Shown here one piece after another: positions 1-5,377 of a stretch of DNA of 46,704 nt. The stretch is from Caccovivens sp964594865 (GTDB taxonomy: Bacteria > Bacillota > Clostridia > Christensenellales > UBA1242): positions 1 to 46,704 of the forward strand of contig CAZQMZ010000006.1 in assembly GCA_964594865.1 (NCBI GenBank). The letters run 5' to 3'. The translations under genes and the position numbers were made by a program. Each line of letters starts with the position of its first letter. Position 1 is the stretch's first letter. The notes beneath the pieces are model-generated. The model did not search any database. It was not told the DNA's origin and saw nothing but the letters and a program-made list of their open reading frames with translations.

Positions 1-100
1 GAAAAGGTCCACCTGTTCCCATCCCGAACACAGAAGTTAAGCTTTTCATCGTCGAAAATACTTGGCTGGCGACGGCCTGGGAAGATAGAACACTGCTGGT
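1..100 (+). rRNA. rrf: 5S ribosomal RNA, 3' part (5' end outside window)
   Basis: The window opens inside a 5S rRNA gene. The conserved loop atcccgaacacagaagtta is at 21-39, the helix IV/loop D segment is near 66-86, and the 3' strand of helix I (gaacactgctg) is at 88-98. The 5' strand of helix I lies off the left edge, but its expected sequence (cagcagtgttc) is seen downstream in the array at 167-177. The exact 3' end is uncertain by a few bases. An rRNA terminator follows at 111-136. Confidence 0.9.
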
Positions 101-110
101 TAATCATCAA

Positions 111-136
111 AGTAGGCGCACGAGCCTACTTTTTTG
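111..136 (+). terminator. Rho-independent terminator of the 5S rRNA gene
   Basis: Perfect 7-bp stem AGTAGGC (111-117) / GCCTACT (124-130) with a 6-base loop, followed by a T-run. The same terminator recurs almost unchanged at 307-332 and 560-585 as part of the tandem array. Confidence 0.85.
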
Positions 137-166
137 TTGTAAAAATGCATAAACAAAAAACAAACA

Positions 167-332
167 CAGCAGTGTTCCTGCACACTTTGTGTGCGTTTTG
201 CTTTGCAAAACATCTTTCCAGAGTGGGAAGAGCCCGCCCGGAAGAATAAGTATGCGTGGCGGGAGTGATGCTGACGCATCAAAGCACACTGCTGGTTAAT
301 CATCAAAGTAGGCGCATGAGCCTACTTTTTTG
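167..332 (+). repeat. 5S-associated hairpin unit 1
   Basis: The closing stem CAGCAGTG (167-174) pairs with CACTGCTG (287-294). Packed inside, in order: GCACAC/GTGTGC with TTT loop (180-194); GTTTTGC/GCAAAAC with TTT loop (195-211); TCTTTCC/GGGAAGA with AGAGT loop (213-231); CCCGCC/GGCGGG enclosing a 19-base loop with AATAAGTATGCGT (233-263); GATGC/GCATC with TGAC loop (267-280). The 5S-tail copy and terminator finish the unit. If transcribed it would fold as a multi-branch RNA on a 5S-like closing helix. Whether it is transcribed is not visible. Confidence 0.8.
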
Positions 333-361
333 TTGTAAAAAAATAAGCGTGGGCAAAAAAT

Positions 362-585
362 AGCAGTGTTCTGCAAGCGGAGCTTGCGTTTCGTTTCATA
401 ATTGTTGCTTTTTAAGAGAAAATTTATTGACAATAGCGAACGAGCAAAAACGGACATGAAACGAAATATCTTCCCAGGGGAAGAGCCCGCCCAGAAGAAT
501 AAGTATGCGTGGCGGGAGTGATGCTGACGCATCAAAGCACACTCCTGGTTAATCATCAAAGTAGGCGCATGAGCCTACTTTTTTG
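362..585 (+). repeat. 5S-associated hairpin unit 2
   Basis: Same plan as unit 1 but with different inner hairpins. Closing stem AGCAGTGT (362-369) / ACACTCCT with one mismatch; GCAAGC/GCTTGC with GGA loop (373-387); an 11-bp stem TTTCGTTTCAT (389-399) / ATGAAACGAAA (456-466) around about 56 bases; TCTTCC/GGAAGA (469-484); CCCGCC/GGCGGG (486-516) with a 19-base loop differing from unit 1 at one or two positions; GATGC/GCATC (520-533); 5S tail and terminator. The shared right half and variable left half suggest modular change or recombination between units. Confidence 0.8.
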
Positions 586-615
586 TTGTAAAAATGCATA
601 AACAAAAAGCAAATG

Positions 616-643
616 CAGCAGTGTTCTTGCACACTTTGTGTGC
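616..643 (+). repeat. Truncated 5S-associated hairpin unit 3
   Basis: CAGCAGTGTTC (616-626) followed by the GCACAC-TTT-GTGTGC hairpin (629-643), nearly identical to the left end of unit 1. The similarity then stops. No third AGTATGCG hairpin or 5S tail follows. Confidence 0.75.
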
Positions 644-821
644 GTTTTGCCCATTCGTTTTTTCGCAAAGAAAACCTTAATTAGAAAAGCTTAACAACAA
701 GAAAGGTATTCATAGACTGCACAGAAATGGTCCCGGACCGAAACATTTTCCTCTTTTCAACATAAGCAATTTTTTTTGTTTTTATTGAATTTTGGCGGTT
801 GATTTTATTGAATTTTAGGAG
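644..821. other. Intergenic stretch with no recognised feature
   Basis: AT-rich sequence between the hairpin array and the promoter of the next gene. I see no tRNA, terminator, convincing coding frame or large repeat here. Part may be decayed array sequence. Confidence 0.6.
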
Positions 822-850
822 TTGACAAACATGCTGAATTGTGATATCAT
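822..850 (+). promoter_or_regulatory. Sigma-A type promoter with palindromic -10
   Basis: TTGACA at 822-827, a 17-base spacer, TATCAT at 845-850. The -10 lies in a TGATATCA palindrome. The same arrangement (TTGACAAA, then TGATATCAT) is used at 4594-4622. Confidence 0.75.
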
Positions 851-883
851 GTTTCCGTGGAAAACACATAAACGGAGAGGAAG

Positions 884-1486
884 ATGAAATTTGAACTGTA
901 TCAAAAGATTTTGAATTGGAAAGAAGGTTGGCTTGGACCTGCAAAAAAATATATTGACAGCTCTTTGATTGATGTAAATAAAAAATTTTTAGTTTTGAAG
1001 GTTATGAAAACAAAAGTTGACGAATGCAAAGAAAAAGAAGGGTTGAGTAAAGGAATAAAAGGTTTATATCAAGAATTTTTGGACTTTTCGCGACTTTTAA
1101 TGATTTTGAAAGGAGAATTGTTGGTTGAAAGACAACAGATTGTTGAGCAATTGAAAATGGCAAAATATATTCTCAAATTGCAAATTCCAATTGAAACAAG
1201 GCGAGAGATTGAAAAGCTTGACAAAGAAATGAAAATGAATCCGGAGAATTTCAAAGAGATAAGTTCAAAAAAAGATAAAATTCTTCGACCTTATGTTGAA
1301 GAAAAAGAGATTGACGAAGATTATGTTTCAACGGTTGAAGAAAGTATTGCAAAAAGTGAAAAAGAACTTCTTGCTTACAGCAATAAAGTGAGAGAAAATT
1401 TGCAAGAATATAATGAAATTTTTGCAAGTATAAAAGCAAAAAATCAATCATTTTTAGACAATTTTCAAGAAAATTTATCAAAATAA
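884..1486 (+). CDS. Hypothetical helical/coiled-coil protein, 200 aa
   Basis: I do not recognise this protein. It is charged, rich in Lys and Glu, lacks signal peptide, membrane segment and Cys motif, and is probably almost all alpha-helical with coiled-coil stretches around residues 90-130 and 150-190. The start ATG follows a good ribosome binding site (ggagaggaag) and its own promoter at 822-850. A terminator follows directly, so the gene is monocistronic. The N-terminal WKEGWLGPAKKYID segment is the least repetitive part. A cytoplasmic structural or regulatory role is possible but unsupported. Confidence 0.75.
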   Translation: MKFELYQKILNWKEGWLGPAKKYIDSSLIDVNKKFLVLKVMKTKVDECKEKEGLSKGIKGLYQEFLDFSRLLMILKGELLVERQQIVEQLKMAKYILKLQIPIETRREIEKLDKEMKMNPENFKEISSKKDKILRPYVEEKEIDEDYVSTVEESIAKSEKELLAYSNKVRENLQEYNEIFASIKAKNQSFLDNFQENLSK

Positions 1487-1512
1487 AAACCGCAATTATG
1501 CGGTTTTTTATT
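1487..1512 (+). terminator. Rho-independent terminator
   Basis: AAACCGCA (1487-1494) pairs with TGCGGTTT (1499-1506), followed by a T-run, directly after the stop codon of the 200-residue protein gene. Confidence 0.85.
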
Positions 1513-1586
1513 TAACTTTTGTGAATTTTTCTTTATTTCATACAAATTTTCTTTTTAAAACTTTTTGTAAAAAAAGTCTTTTTGTT

Positions 1587-1661
1587 TGGTCGGAGTGATG
1601 AGATTTGAACTCATGGCCTCACGGTCCCGAACCGTGCGCGCTACCACTGCGCTACACTCCG
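1587..1661 (-). tRNA. tRNA-Pro (anticodon CGG)
   Basis: Read on the minus strand, a full cloverleaf is present. The acceptor stem is CGGAGTG/CACTCCG, the anticodon stem CACGG/CCGTG encloses loop TTCGGGA with anticodon CGG, the T-arm contains GTTCAAAT, and CCA is encoded (complement of 1587-1589). No large tRNA cluster surrounds it; it sits alone between convergent and divergent small genes. Confidence 0.93.
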
Positions 1662-1670
1662 ATGCGATTT

Positions 1671-1700
1671 ATTATAACATATACTTTTTATTTTTTGCAA
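1671..1700 (-). promoter_or_regulatory. Probable promoter of tRNA-Pro
   Basis: On the minus strand TTGCAA (1700-1695), an 18-base spacer, then a perfect TATAAT (1676-1671) about 10 bases before the tRNA 5' end. Confidence 0.6.
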
Positions 1701-1800
1701 ATTTGTTTTAGAAATAATCAAAATGTCGACAAAAATCGCATTTTTGGGTCAAAAAAGCTTGCTTATCATATGACAAATCACAACATTTTTAAAAAGGATA

Positions 1801-1829
1801 TTGACAAAATTGTATAAAATTGCTAAAAT
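1801..1829 (+). promoter_or_regulatory. Sigma-A type promoter
   Basis: TTGACA at 1801-1806, a 17-base spacer and TAAAAT at 1824-1829, 23 bases before the ATG at 1853. Confidence 0.75.
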
Positions 1830-1852
1830 TGTCTTAACAATGAGGAGGGTGC

Positions 1853-2212
1853 ATGGATTACAATAAGATTGCGCAGGAACTGATTGAAAAGAAATATGCG
1901 GATGATGGGATGATTGCTTGGGGAAAGCTTGGAAGTAAAAAAGATTTCACAACTGCGGGCGTGGAAGGCGCAAACAGTTGGAGATACGCTATAACGAAAG
2001 TGGGCGACGATTTGATGTTTATTCCATTTTCGAGAAGTGGGGTGTATTTCAAAAACTTGTATGTCATAAACAAAGCCAAAATCAAGTCGTTGAAAATACG
2101 ACAATCAGGGTTTAGGAAATTTTTGAGAATGGAAACGGTTGACGGCTTCAACAAAGATTATCGAATCATCAGAGATGTCAAAAGTTTGGAGCAAATCATA
2201 AAATCATTTTAA
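1853..2212 (+). CDS. Hypothetical protein, 119 aa, PH-like fold possible
   Basis: Not recognised by family name. Soluble, basic protein without signal peptide or membrane segment. The N-terminal helix (residues 1-15) is followed by alternating beta-rich segments such as DDLMFIPFSR and FKNLYVINKAKIKSLKI and ends in a helix, a layout seen in small PH-like domains; this is only an impression. The ribosome binding site gaggagg lies 5 bases before the ATG. The next gene starts 53 bases downstream with no terminator between, so the two are probably co-transcribed. Confidence 0.75.
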   Translation: MDYNKIAQELIEKKYADDGMIAWGKLGSKKDFTTAGVEGANSWRYAITKVGDDLMFIPFSRSGVYFKNLYVINKAKIKSLKIRQSGFRKFLRMETVDGFNKDYRIIRDVKSLEQIIKSF

Positions 2213-2265
2213 ATCTCAAAAAAATCAAAAAAAATCTTAAAAATAATTAAAAAGAAGGAAAAAAT

Positions 2266-3153
2266 ATGGACGAATTTGAAGAAATGATGAAATATTGTTA
2301 TCGTGTGGACGAATATATTGTCAGCGATCCAGATGTTGAACCGAGAAGAATTGACAAATTTAAAGAATATTTCTTGGTTGCAGGAGAGCATTCATTGATC
2401 AGAGTTATTGATTGGGAAAATGCTTATTGTTATATCGAAGTTTTCAACAAGACTTTTTTTACAATCTTGGATCTCGAATATTCAATTTACAGCATTTGTG
2501 ATTTACGCAAGATGGTGATGACTTATGACTATATTTTGACAGAGCTTCGTAAAATAGACAAAGAAGAAGTGCTTAACTCAAGACTCTTGTCACTTAAAAT
2601 GAAAGCTGAAAGAGCCTTGGAATCAGGGATATATGAAGGTGACAACATTTACGACAAAATTCCTCGCAAGGCAATGGAAGAAATTGATGAACGCGCACAA
2701 TATCTTGCTTATGCATATAAGTTGGAATGGGATGGAGTGATTGGCTTGGGCGAATGCAAAAAGTTTGACAGCATTTCTGACCTTGACGAGTTTGTTGAAG
2801 AAAACGATTTAAAAAATTGTCCTGAAGGAGTGGATAAAAAAATCAGAAAATGTTTGTTTGCATCAATAAATGACAGCGGTTTGGAAGATCCTCTTGAATT
2901 TATTCGTCCAATCAGACCTCAACTTTGGAGATATAACAATGGCATTTTGAAAGATAAAAAATTGTTGAAATTGGAGAAGTCATATTCAAAATCCGAAATA
3001 CGTGCGGAAAAACTTTACAACCGCATGGTTGGTCTTTCGGAAAAACTCGAGGAAGAAAATAAAAAAACAAACGTTAAAAAATTGCAGGAAAAACTAGTCA
3101 AATTCTCTGAGAAAATAACGAAAGAAACAGCGCAAATTGTTTTTATAAAATAA
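2266..3153 (+). CDS. Hypothetical acidic protein, 295 aa
   Basis: I do not recognise this protein. Residues 1-110 form a mixed domain with aromatic clusters (ENAYCYIEVFN). The middle (110-225) is helical and acidic. The last 70 residues (LLKLEKSYSKSEIRAEKLYN onward) are Lys/Glu-rich and likely coiled coil. No signal peptide, membrane segment or catalytic motif is seen. The ribosome binding site is gaagga. It probably shares a transcript with the 119-residue gene upstream and ends at a strong terminator. Codon use looks like its neighbours. Confidence 0.75.
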   Translation: MDEFEEMMKYCYRVDEYIVSDPDVEPRRIDKFKEYFLVAGEHSLIRVIDWENAYCYIEVFNKTFFTILDLEYSIYSICDLRKMVMTYDYILTELRKIDKEEVLNSRLLSLKMKAERALESGIYEGDNIYDKIPRKAMEEIDERAQYLAYAYKLEWDGVIGLGECKKFDSISDLDEFVEENDLKNCPEGVDKKIRKCLFASINDSGLEDPLEFIRPIRPQLWRYNNGILKDKKLLKLEKSYSKSEIRAEKLYNRMVGLSEKLEEENKKTNVKKLQEKLVKFSEKITKETAQIVFIK

Positions 3154-3174
3154 TAAAAAATACAAAAAGTGATA

Positions 3175-3203
3175 AAAAAACTGCAGATTTTGCAGTTTTT
3201 TTG
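3175..3203 (+). terminator. Rho-independent terminator
   Basis: AACTGCA/TGCAGTT stem with a short GATT-type loop followed by seven Ts, just after the stop of the 295-residue protein gene. Confidence 0.85.
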
Positions 3204-3308
3204 ATTTTTTCCTATTTTCTTATTCCATAAGCTGTTGAAGATTGTTTATTGTTTAACTCAATCTTTTTGTGTTTTTCAAGGTTTTTTTTAATTTTTTTGA
3301 AAAATTTA

Positions 3309-3337
3309 TTGACTTTGACATTCTGATTTGCTAAAAT
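3309..3337 (+). promoter_or_regulatory. Promoter of tRNA-Asn
   Basis: TTGACT at 3309-3314, a 17-base spacer and TAAAAT at 3332-3337, about 20 bases before the tRNA 5' end. Confidence 0.65.
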
Positions 3338-3357
3338 AGTGCAGTAACAATTGATGA

Positions 3358-3432
3358 TCCTCAGTAGCTCAGTGGTGGAGCAGGCGGCTGTTAACCGCAA
3401 GGTCGTAGGTTCGAATCCTACCTGGGGAGCCA
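3358..3432 (+). tRNA. tRNA-Asn (anticodon GTT)
   Basis: Complete cloverleaf: acceptor TCCTCAG/CTGGGGA with discriminator G and encoded CCA (3430-3432), D-arm with AGCTCAGTGGTGGAGC, anticodon loop CTGTTAA (anticodon GTT), T-arm GTAGG-TTCGAAT-CCTAC (3405-3421). Its segment AACCGCAAGGTC (3393-3404) is reverse-complemented just past the terminator and copied again at 3564-3575, as part of the array behind the gene. Confidence 0.95.
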
Positions 3433-3440
3433 AAGGAAAG

Positions 3441-3466
3441 GTGTGGCAATGAACCACACTTTTTTT
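3441..3466 (+). terminator. Terminator of tRNA-Asn (first copy)
   Basis: GTGTGG (3441-3446) / CCACAC (3454-3459) plus seven Ts. An identical copy is at 3675-3700 after the chimeric tRNA half. Confidence 0.85.
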
Positions 3467-3468
3467 GT

Positions 3469-3575
3469 GACCTTGCGGTTGCGTCACGGTTGTGACGCGA
3501 TTTGCTTTGCAAATCAAACAGCCGTAGGCTGAACGCGGAGCGAAACAAACGAAGTTTGGATTAAACCGCAAGGTC
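3469..3575 (+). repeat. Perfect multi-branched hairpin element behind tRNA-Asn
   Basis: A 12-bp closing stem, GACCTTGCGGTT (3469-3480) with AACCGCAAGGTC (3564-3575), encloses five hairpins set almost edge to edge: GCGTCAC/GTGACGC, loop GGTT (3481-3498); GATTTGC/GCAAATC, loop TTT (3499-3515); CAGCC/GGCTG, loop GTA (3519-3531); CGC/GCG, loop GGA (3534-3542); CAAAC/GTTTG, loop GAA (3546-3558). Nearly every base is paired. The right arm of the closing stem is itself a copy of the tRNA-Asn segment 3393-3404. Confidence 0.85.
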
Positions 3576-3666
3576 GTAGGCTCGACCCATGGGCAAGGAG
3601 TATGCGTGGGTCGGCGACAACCATTTGCGAAATGGTTGTCTGGGACGAATCCTACCTGGGGAGCCA
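3562..3666 (+). pseudogene. Chimeric tRNA-Asn 3' half with structured T-loop insertion
   Basis: This repeats tRNA-Asn from the anticodon 3' side to CCA, but the 7-base T-loop is replaced by 70 bases (3581-3650), a net insertion of 63. The insertion holds GACCCA/TGGGTC (3584-3612) around a loop with AGGAGTATGCG, then an 11-bp hairpin GACAACCATTT/AAATGGTTGTC with a 3-base GCG loop (3616-3640). T-stem, acceptor 3' strand and CCA are intact on both sides. No 5' tRNA half is present, so it cannot be a normal tRNA. The inserted sequence resembles the insertion in the 5S-derived units. Confidence 0.75.
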
Positions 3667-3674
3667 AGGGAAAG

Positions 3675-3700
3675 GTGTGGCAATGAACCACACTTTTTTT
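3675..3700 (+). terminator. Second copy of the tRNA-Asn terminator
   Basis: GTGTGG (3675-3680) / CCACAC (3688-3693) and a T-run, following the chimeric tRNA half as the original follows tRNA-Asn. Confidence 0.75.
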
Positions 3701-3723
3701 GTGACCTTGCGGTTGCGTCACGG

Positions 3724-3823
3724 NNNNNNNNNNNNNNNNNNNNNNNNNNNNNNNNNNNNNNNNNNNNNNNNNNNNNNNNNNNNNNNNNNNNNNNNNNNNN
3801 NNNNNNNNNNNNNNNNNNNNNNN
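3724..3823. other. Scaffold gap (100 N) inside the tRNA-Asn array
   Basis: Exactly 100 N. The sequence on both sides continues the same repeat unit: left side ends in GCGTCACGG, as at 3481-3489, and right side resumes at GCTTTGCAAATC, as at 3504-3515. The true gap could be a few bases or one or more whole repeat units. Confidence 0.95.
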
Positions 3824-3878
3824 GCTTTGCAAATCAAACAGCCGTAGGCTGAACGCGGAGCGAAACAAACGAAGTTTG
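3824..3878 (+). repeat. Partial hairpin unit after the gap
   Basis: Repeats the hairpins of 3504-3558 base for base: the GCAAATC arm, CAGCC-GTA-GGCTG, CGC-GGA-GCG and CAAAC-GAA-GTTTG. It then leaves the repeat without the closing AACCGCAAGGTC arm, marking the right boundary of the array. Confidence 0.75.
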
Positions 3879-4007
3879 TTAAATTCAACCATATTTGCAA
3901 CTTTCTCACTTATGGTTTTGTTATCAATTATAAATTTGGAACAGTTACTTATATTCGCAAGCAATCAATAAAAATATAACAATTTATTGCATGATATGCG
4001 TTTTTAT

Positions 4008-4036
4008 TTGACTTTTTTCATAGTATACACTATAAT
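4008..4036 (+). promoter_or_regulatory. Sigma-A type promoter
   Basis: TTGACT at 4008-4013, 17-base spacer, perfect TATAAT at 4031-4036; ATG follows at 4073. Confidence 0.75.
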
Positions 4037-4072
4037 TTGTTTAATTCCATTATGGTAAAAAAGGAGAAAAAA

Positions 4073-4525
4073 ATGGCTTATAACAAAACAAAACGAATTT
4101 TGGAGTTGATTGCAGGAATATTTGGTGTGGTGGTTTCTTCCATAACAGCGATTGGAGCTTTTGCCTTGATTATCATCTATTCTTTTGCTAGTTCAAATGC
4201 TGTGTCTATGGGCGTATCAACATTTACACTCATTGTGTTGTTTTTCATTCTTTTCTTATGGCTGGCATTTTCAATTTGTTCCATAACTTTCAGTGCAATG
4301 GTCATCTACAACTTTGTAAAGCCAGAGAGTGTTTTGATGACAAAGAAAAGAAAAATTTATCTTTTGGTATTTTCGTTTTTAAGTTTAAATTTTTTGGCTT
4401 TCGGGCTTGAAATTGCTGCTATGTGCTTAAATAGTTCTGAAGATCTAAATGAGGACCAAATTATTCTTGATAAGGACATTGAAGAAAAAACTCAAACAGA
4501 TGAGAAAAATGATGAAAAAGTTTAA
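4073..4525 (+). CDS. Small polytopic membrane protein, 150 aa
   Basis: Family not recognised. Hydrophobic segments near residues 8-40 (IAGIFGVVVSSITAIGAFAL), 53-85 (FTLIVLFFILFLWLAFSICS) and 96-122 (IYLLVFSFLSLNFLAFGLEI) predict three or four membrane spans. The C-terminal 25 residues are acidic and probably cytoplasmic. The start chosen is the ATG 6 bases after AAGGAG; an in-frame TTG further upstream lacks a ribosome binding site and overlaps the promoter region. It has its own promoter and terminator. Confidence 0.8.
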   Translation: MAYNKTKRILELIAGIFGVVVSSITAIGAFALIIIYSFASSNAVSMGVSTFTLIVLFFILFLWLAFSICSITFSAMVIYNFVKPESVLMTKKRKIYLLVFSFLSLNFLAFGLEIAAMCLNSSEDLNEDQIILDKDIEEKTQTDEKNDEKV

Positions 4526-4548
4526 GACCGTGCAATGCGGTCTTTTTT
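4524..4548 (+). terminator. Rho-independent terminator
   Basis: AGACCG/CGGTCT stem with a 7-base loop (tgcaatg) and a T-run, overlapping the stop codon of the membrane protein gene. Confidence 0.85.
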
Positions 4549-4593
4549 CATGGTTACTGCGGATGAACGAAAAAGATTTCAATTTTCATCCTC

Positions 4594-4622
4594 TTGACAA
4601 AATTCGCAAAGTATGATATCAT
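4594..4622 (+). promoter_or_regulatory. Sigma-A promoter with ATGATATCAT palindrome at -10
   Basis: TTGACA at 4594-4599, 17-base spacer, TATCAT at 4617-4622. The -10 is inside a perfect 10-base palindrome ATGATATCAT (4613-4622), which could be an operator. It closely resembles the promoter at 822-850. Confidence 0.75.
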
Positions 4623-4639
4623 ATTTACGATAGAATGTT

Positions 4640-4647
4640 GGGGGGGG
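4640..4647 (+). promoter_or_regulatory. G8 tract forming the ribosome binding site
   Basis: Eight consecutive Gs immediately followed by AGAA and the ATG at 4652. The tract replaces the usual AAGGAGG. Slippage would shift spacing to the ATG rather than the reading frame. Confidence 0.7.
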
Positions 4648-4651
4648 AGAA

Positions 4652-5278
4652 ATGGAAAAAGTTTTACATGACAACCAAGAACTTTTGGATTATGTTTTGA
4701 GACGTCTTGACGATTTGTGGAGTTTACATGCCGGTGGAGTGGACGTTTCTAAACTTTGTGGATTTTATCGAAAGTATGCTCGTGTGCAAGCCGATCAGGC
4801 TGGAGAAGAAATGGTGGGCAAAAATCTTTCCACAATCATGGCTGATGGGTATATTGAAGTTCAAGACGCTGTGATTTCAAATGCAAGTGATTGGATTGTT
4901 GTAAATCCAAATGGCGAAGCTTATGTTGTGAAAGATGAGAAGTTTAGGGATCGCTATGAAGTCGAGGTTGGTTTGGACGGCAAGCATGCGCCAATCGGTG
5001 GTGTGAATTGTTTTTTGCAAGTTGACGAGGATATAATTTTCATGGTTCCTTGGGGTGAAGGTGGAAGTTTGATTCCTTTCAATCTGAAACGCGGTGGTTT
5101 TTTGAATGTCACAGGGGTTGATCTTCAAAAACCTGTTGAGAATCTTGACATATACGGCATTCAAGAAAAAGAATTTTACAACACATACGCAAAATGTGAC
5201 AAAAATGGAGTTTTTTTTGATTCGGACTTGAGAAAGGCTTTTGGGCAAAAATTGGATGAGGATGAGAAAGAGATGTAA
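4652..5278 (+). CDS. Hypothetical protein, 208 aa, PGDYI-like segment
   Basis: Function unknown. Residues 1-50 are helical. Residues 80-105 (ASDWIVVNPNGEAYVVKDEK) resemble the short 'GDYIVxNPNGExYV' segment found in many phage and plasmid-borne proteins of unknown role. The rest is mixed, soluble and acidic at the C-terminus (KLDEDEKEM). No signal peptide or catalytic motif is seen. It has its own promoter with a palindromic -10 and an odd G8 ribosome binding site. No clear terminator follows before the S10 promoter. Confidence 0.75.
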   Translation: MEKVLHDNQELLDYVLRRLDDLWSLHAGGVDVSKLCGFYRKYARVQADQAGEEMVGKNLSTIMADGYIEVQDAVISNASDWIVVNPNGEAYVVKDEKFRDRYEVEVGLDGKHAPIGGVNCFLQVDEDIIFMVPWGEGGSLIPFNLKRGGFLNVTGVDLQKPVENLDIYGIQEKEFYNTYAKCDKNGVFFDSDLRKAFGQKLDEDEKEM

Positions 5279-5341
5279 ATCCATATCTCAACCTTTTTGG
5301 CGAAAATGGAAAATATTTTTTGAAAAAGTTTTGAAAAATCG

Positions 5342-5371
5342 TTGACAAAGTGAAGCGGGACGTGTTATAAT
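5342..5371 (+). promoter_or_regulatory. Promoter of the S10-spc-alpha superoperon
   Basis: TTGACA (5342-5347), 18-base spacer, perfect TATAAT (5366-5371). It is the strongest consensus promoter upstream of the ribosomal cluster and no other candidate of similar quality lies between it and rpsJ. Confidence 0.85.
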
Positions 5372-5377
5372 CACAAT

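Larger units (their letters stand above)
101..645 (+). repeat. Tandem hairpin array built on the 5S rRNA 3' end
   Basis: Non-coding stretch made of two full units and one truncated unit. A full unit contains the reverse complement of the 5S 3' end, a string of short perfect hairpins, a copy of the 5S 3' end (cactgctggttaatcatc), and the 5S terminator. The 5S tail plus terminator occurs at 91-136, 287-332 and 541-585. Reading frames here are broken hairpin sequence, not genes. The architecture is matched at the tRNA-Asn locus (3433-3880). Confidence 0.85.

Noticed and set aside
232..300. Hammerhead or other known small self-cleaving ribozyme in the conserved hairpins
   Set aside because: The CUGAUGA and GAAA core of a hammerhead is not found, and I could not fit twister, HDV-like or pistol consensus by eye. 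A covariance search would decide.
100..559. Overlapping minus-strand frames in the 5S array
   Set aside because: They encode the same repeated peptides because they are translations of the repeated 5S tail and hairpins; no ribosome binding sites or family resemblance.
101..645. CRISPR array
   Set aside because: Repeats are 100-230 bases apart, unequal, derived from the 5S gene, and spacers share hairpins; no short regular repeat-spacer pattern.
681..944. 87-codon minus-strand frame before the 200-aa gene
   Set aside because: Overlaps the strong promoter and start of the plus-strand gene; no ribosome binding site or recognisable content.
1605..1817. 70-codon plus-strand frame
   Set aside because: Covers the tRNA-Pro gene on the other strand and its promoter; no ribosome binding site.
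3562..3666. Second functional tRNA-Asn gene
   Set aside because: No 5' half (acceptor 5' strand, D-arm, anticodon) is present and the T-loop is interrupted.
3212..3964. Long minus-strand reading frame of about 250 codons
   Set aside because: It runs through tRNA-Asn, the hairpin array and the 100-N gap; the frame exists only because N is not read as a stop and the repeats lack stops in this frame.
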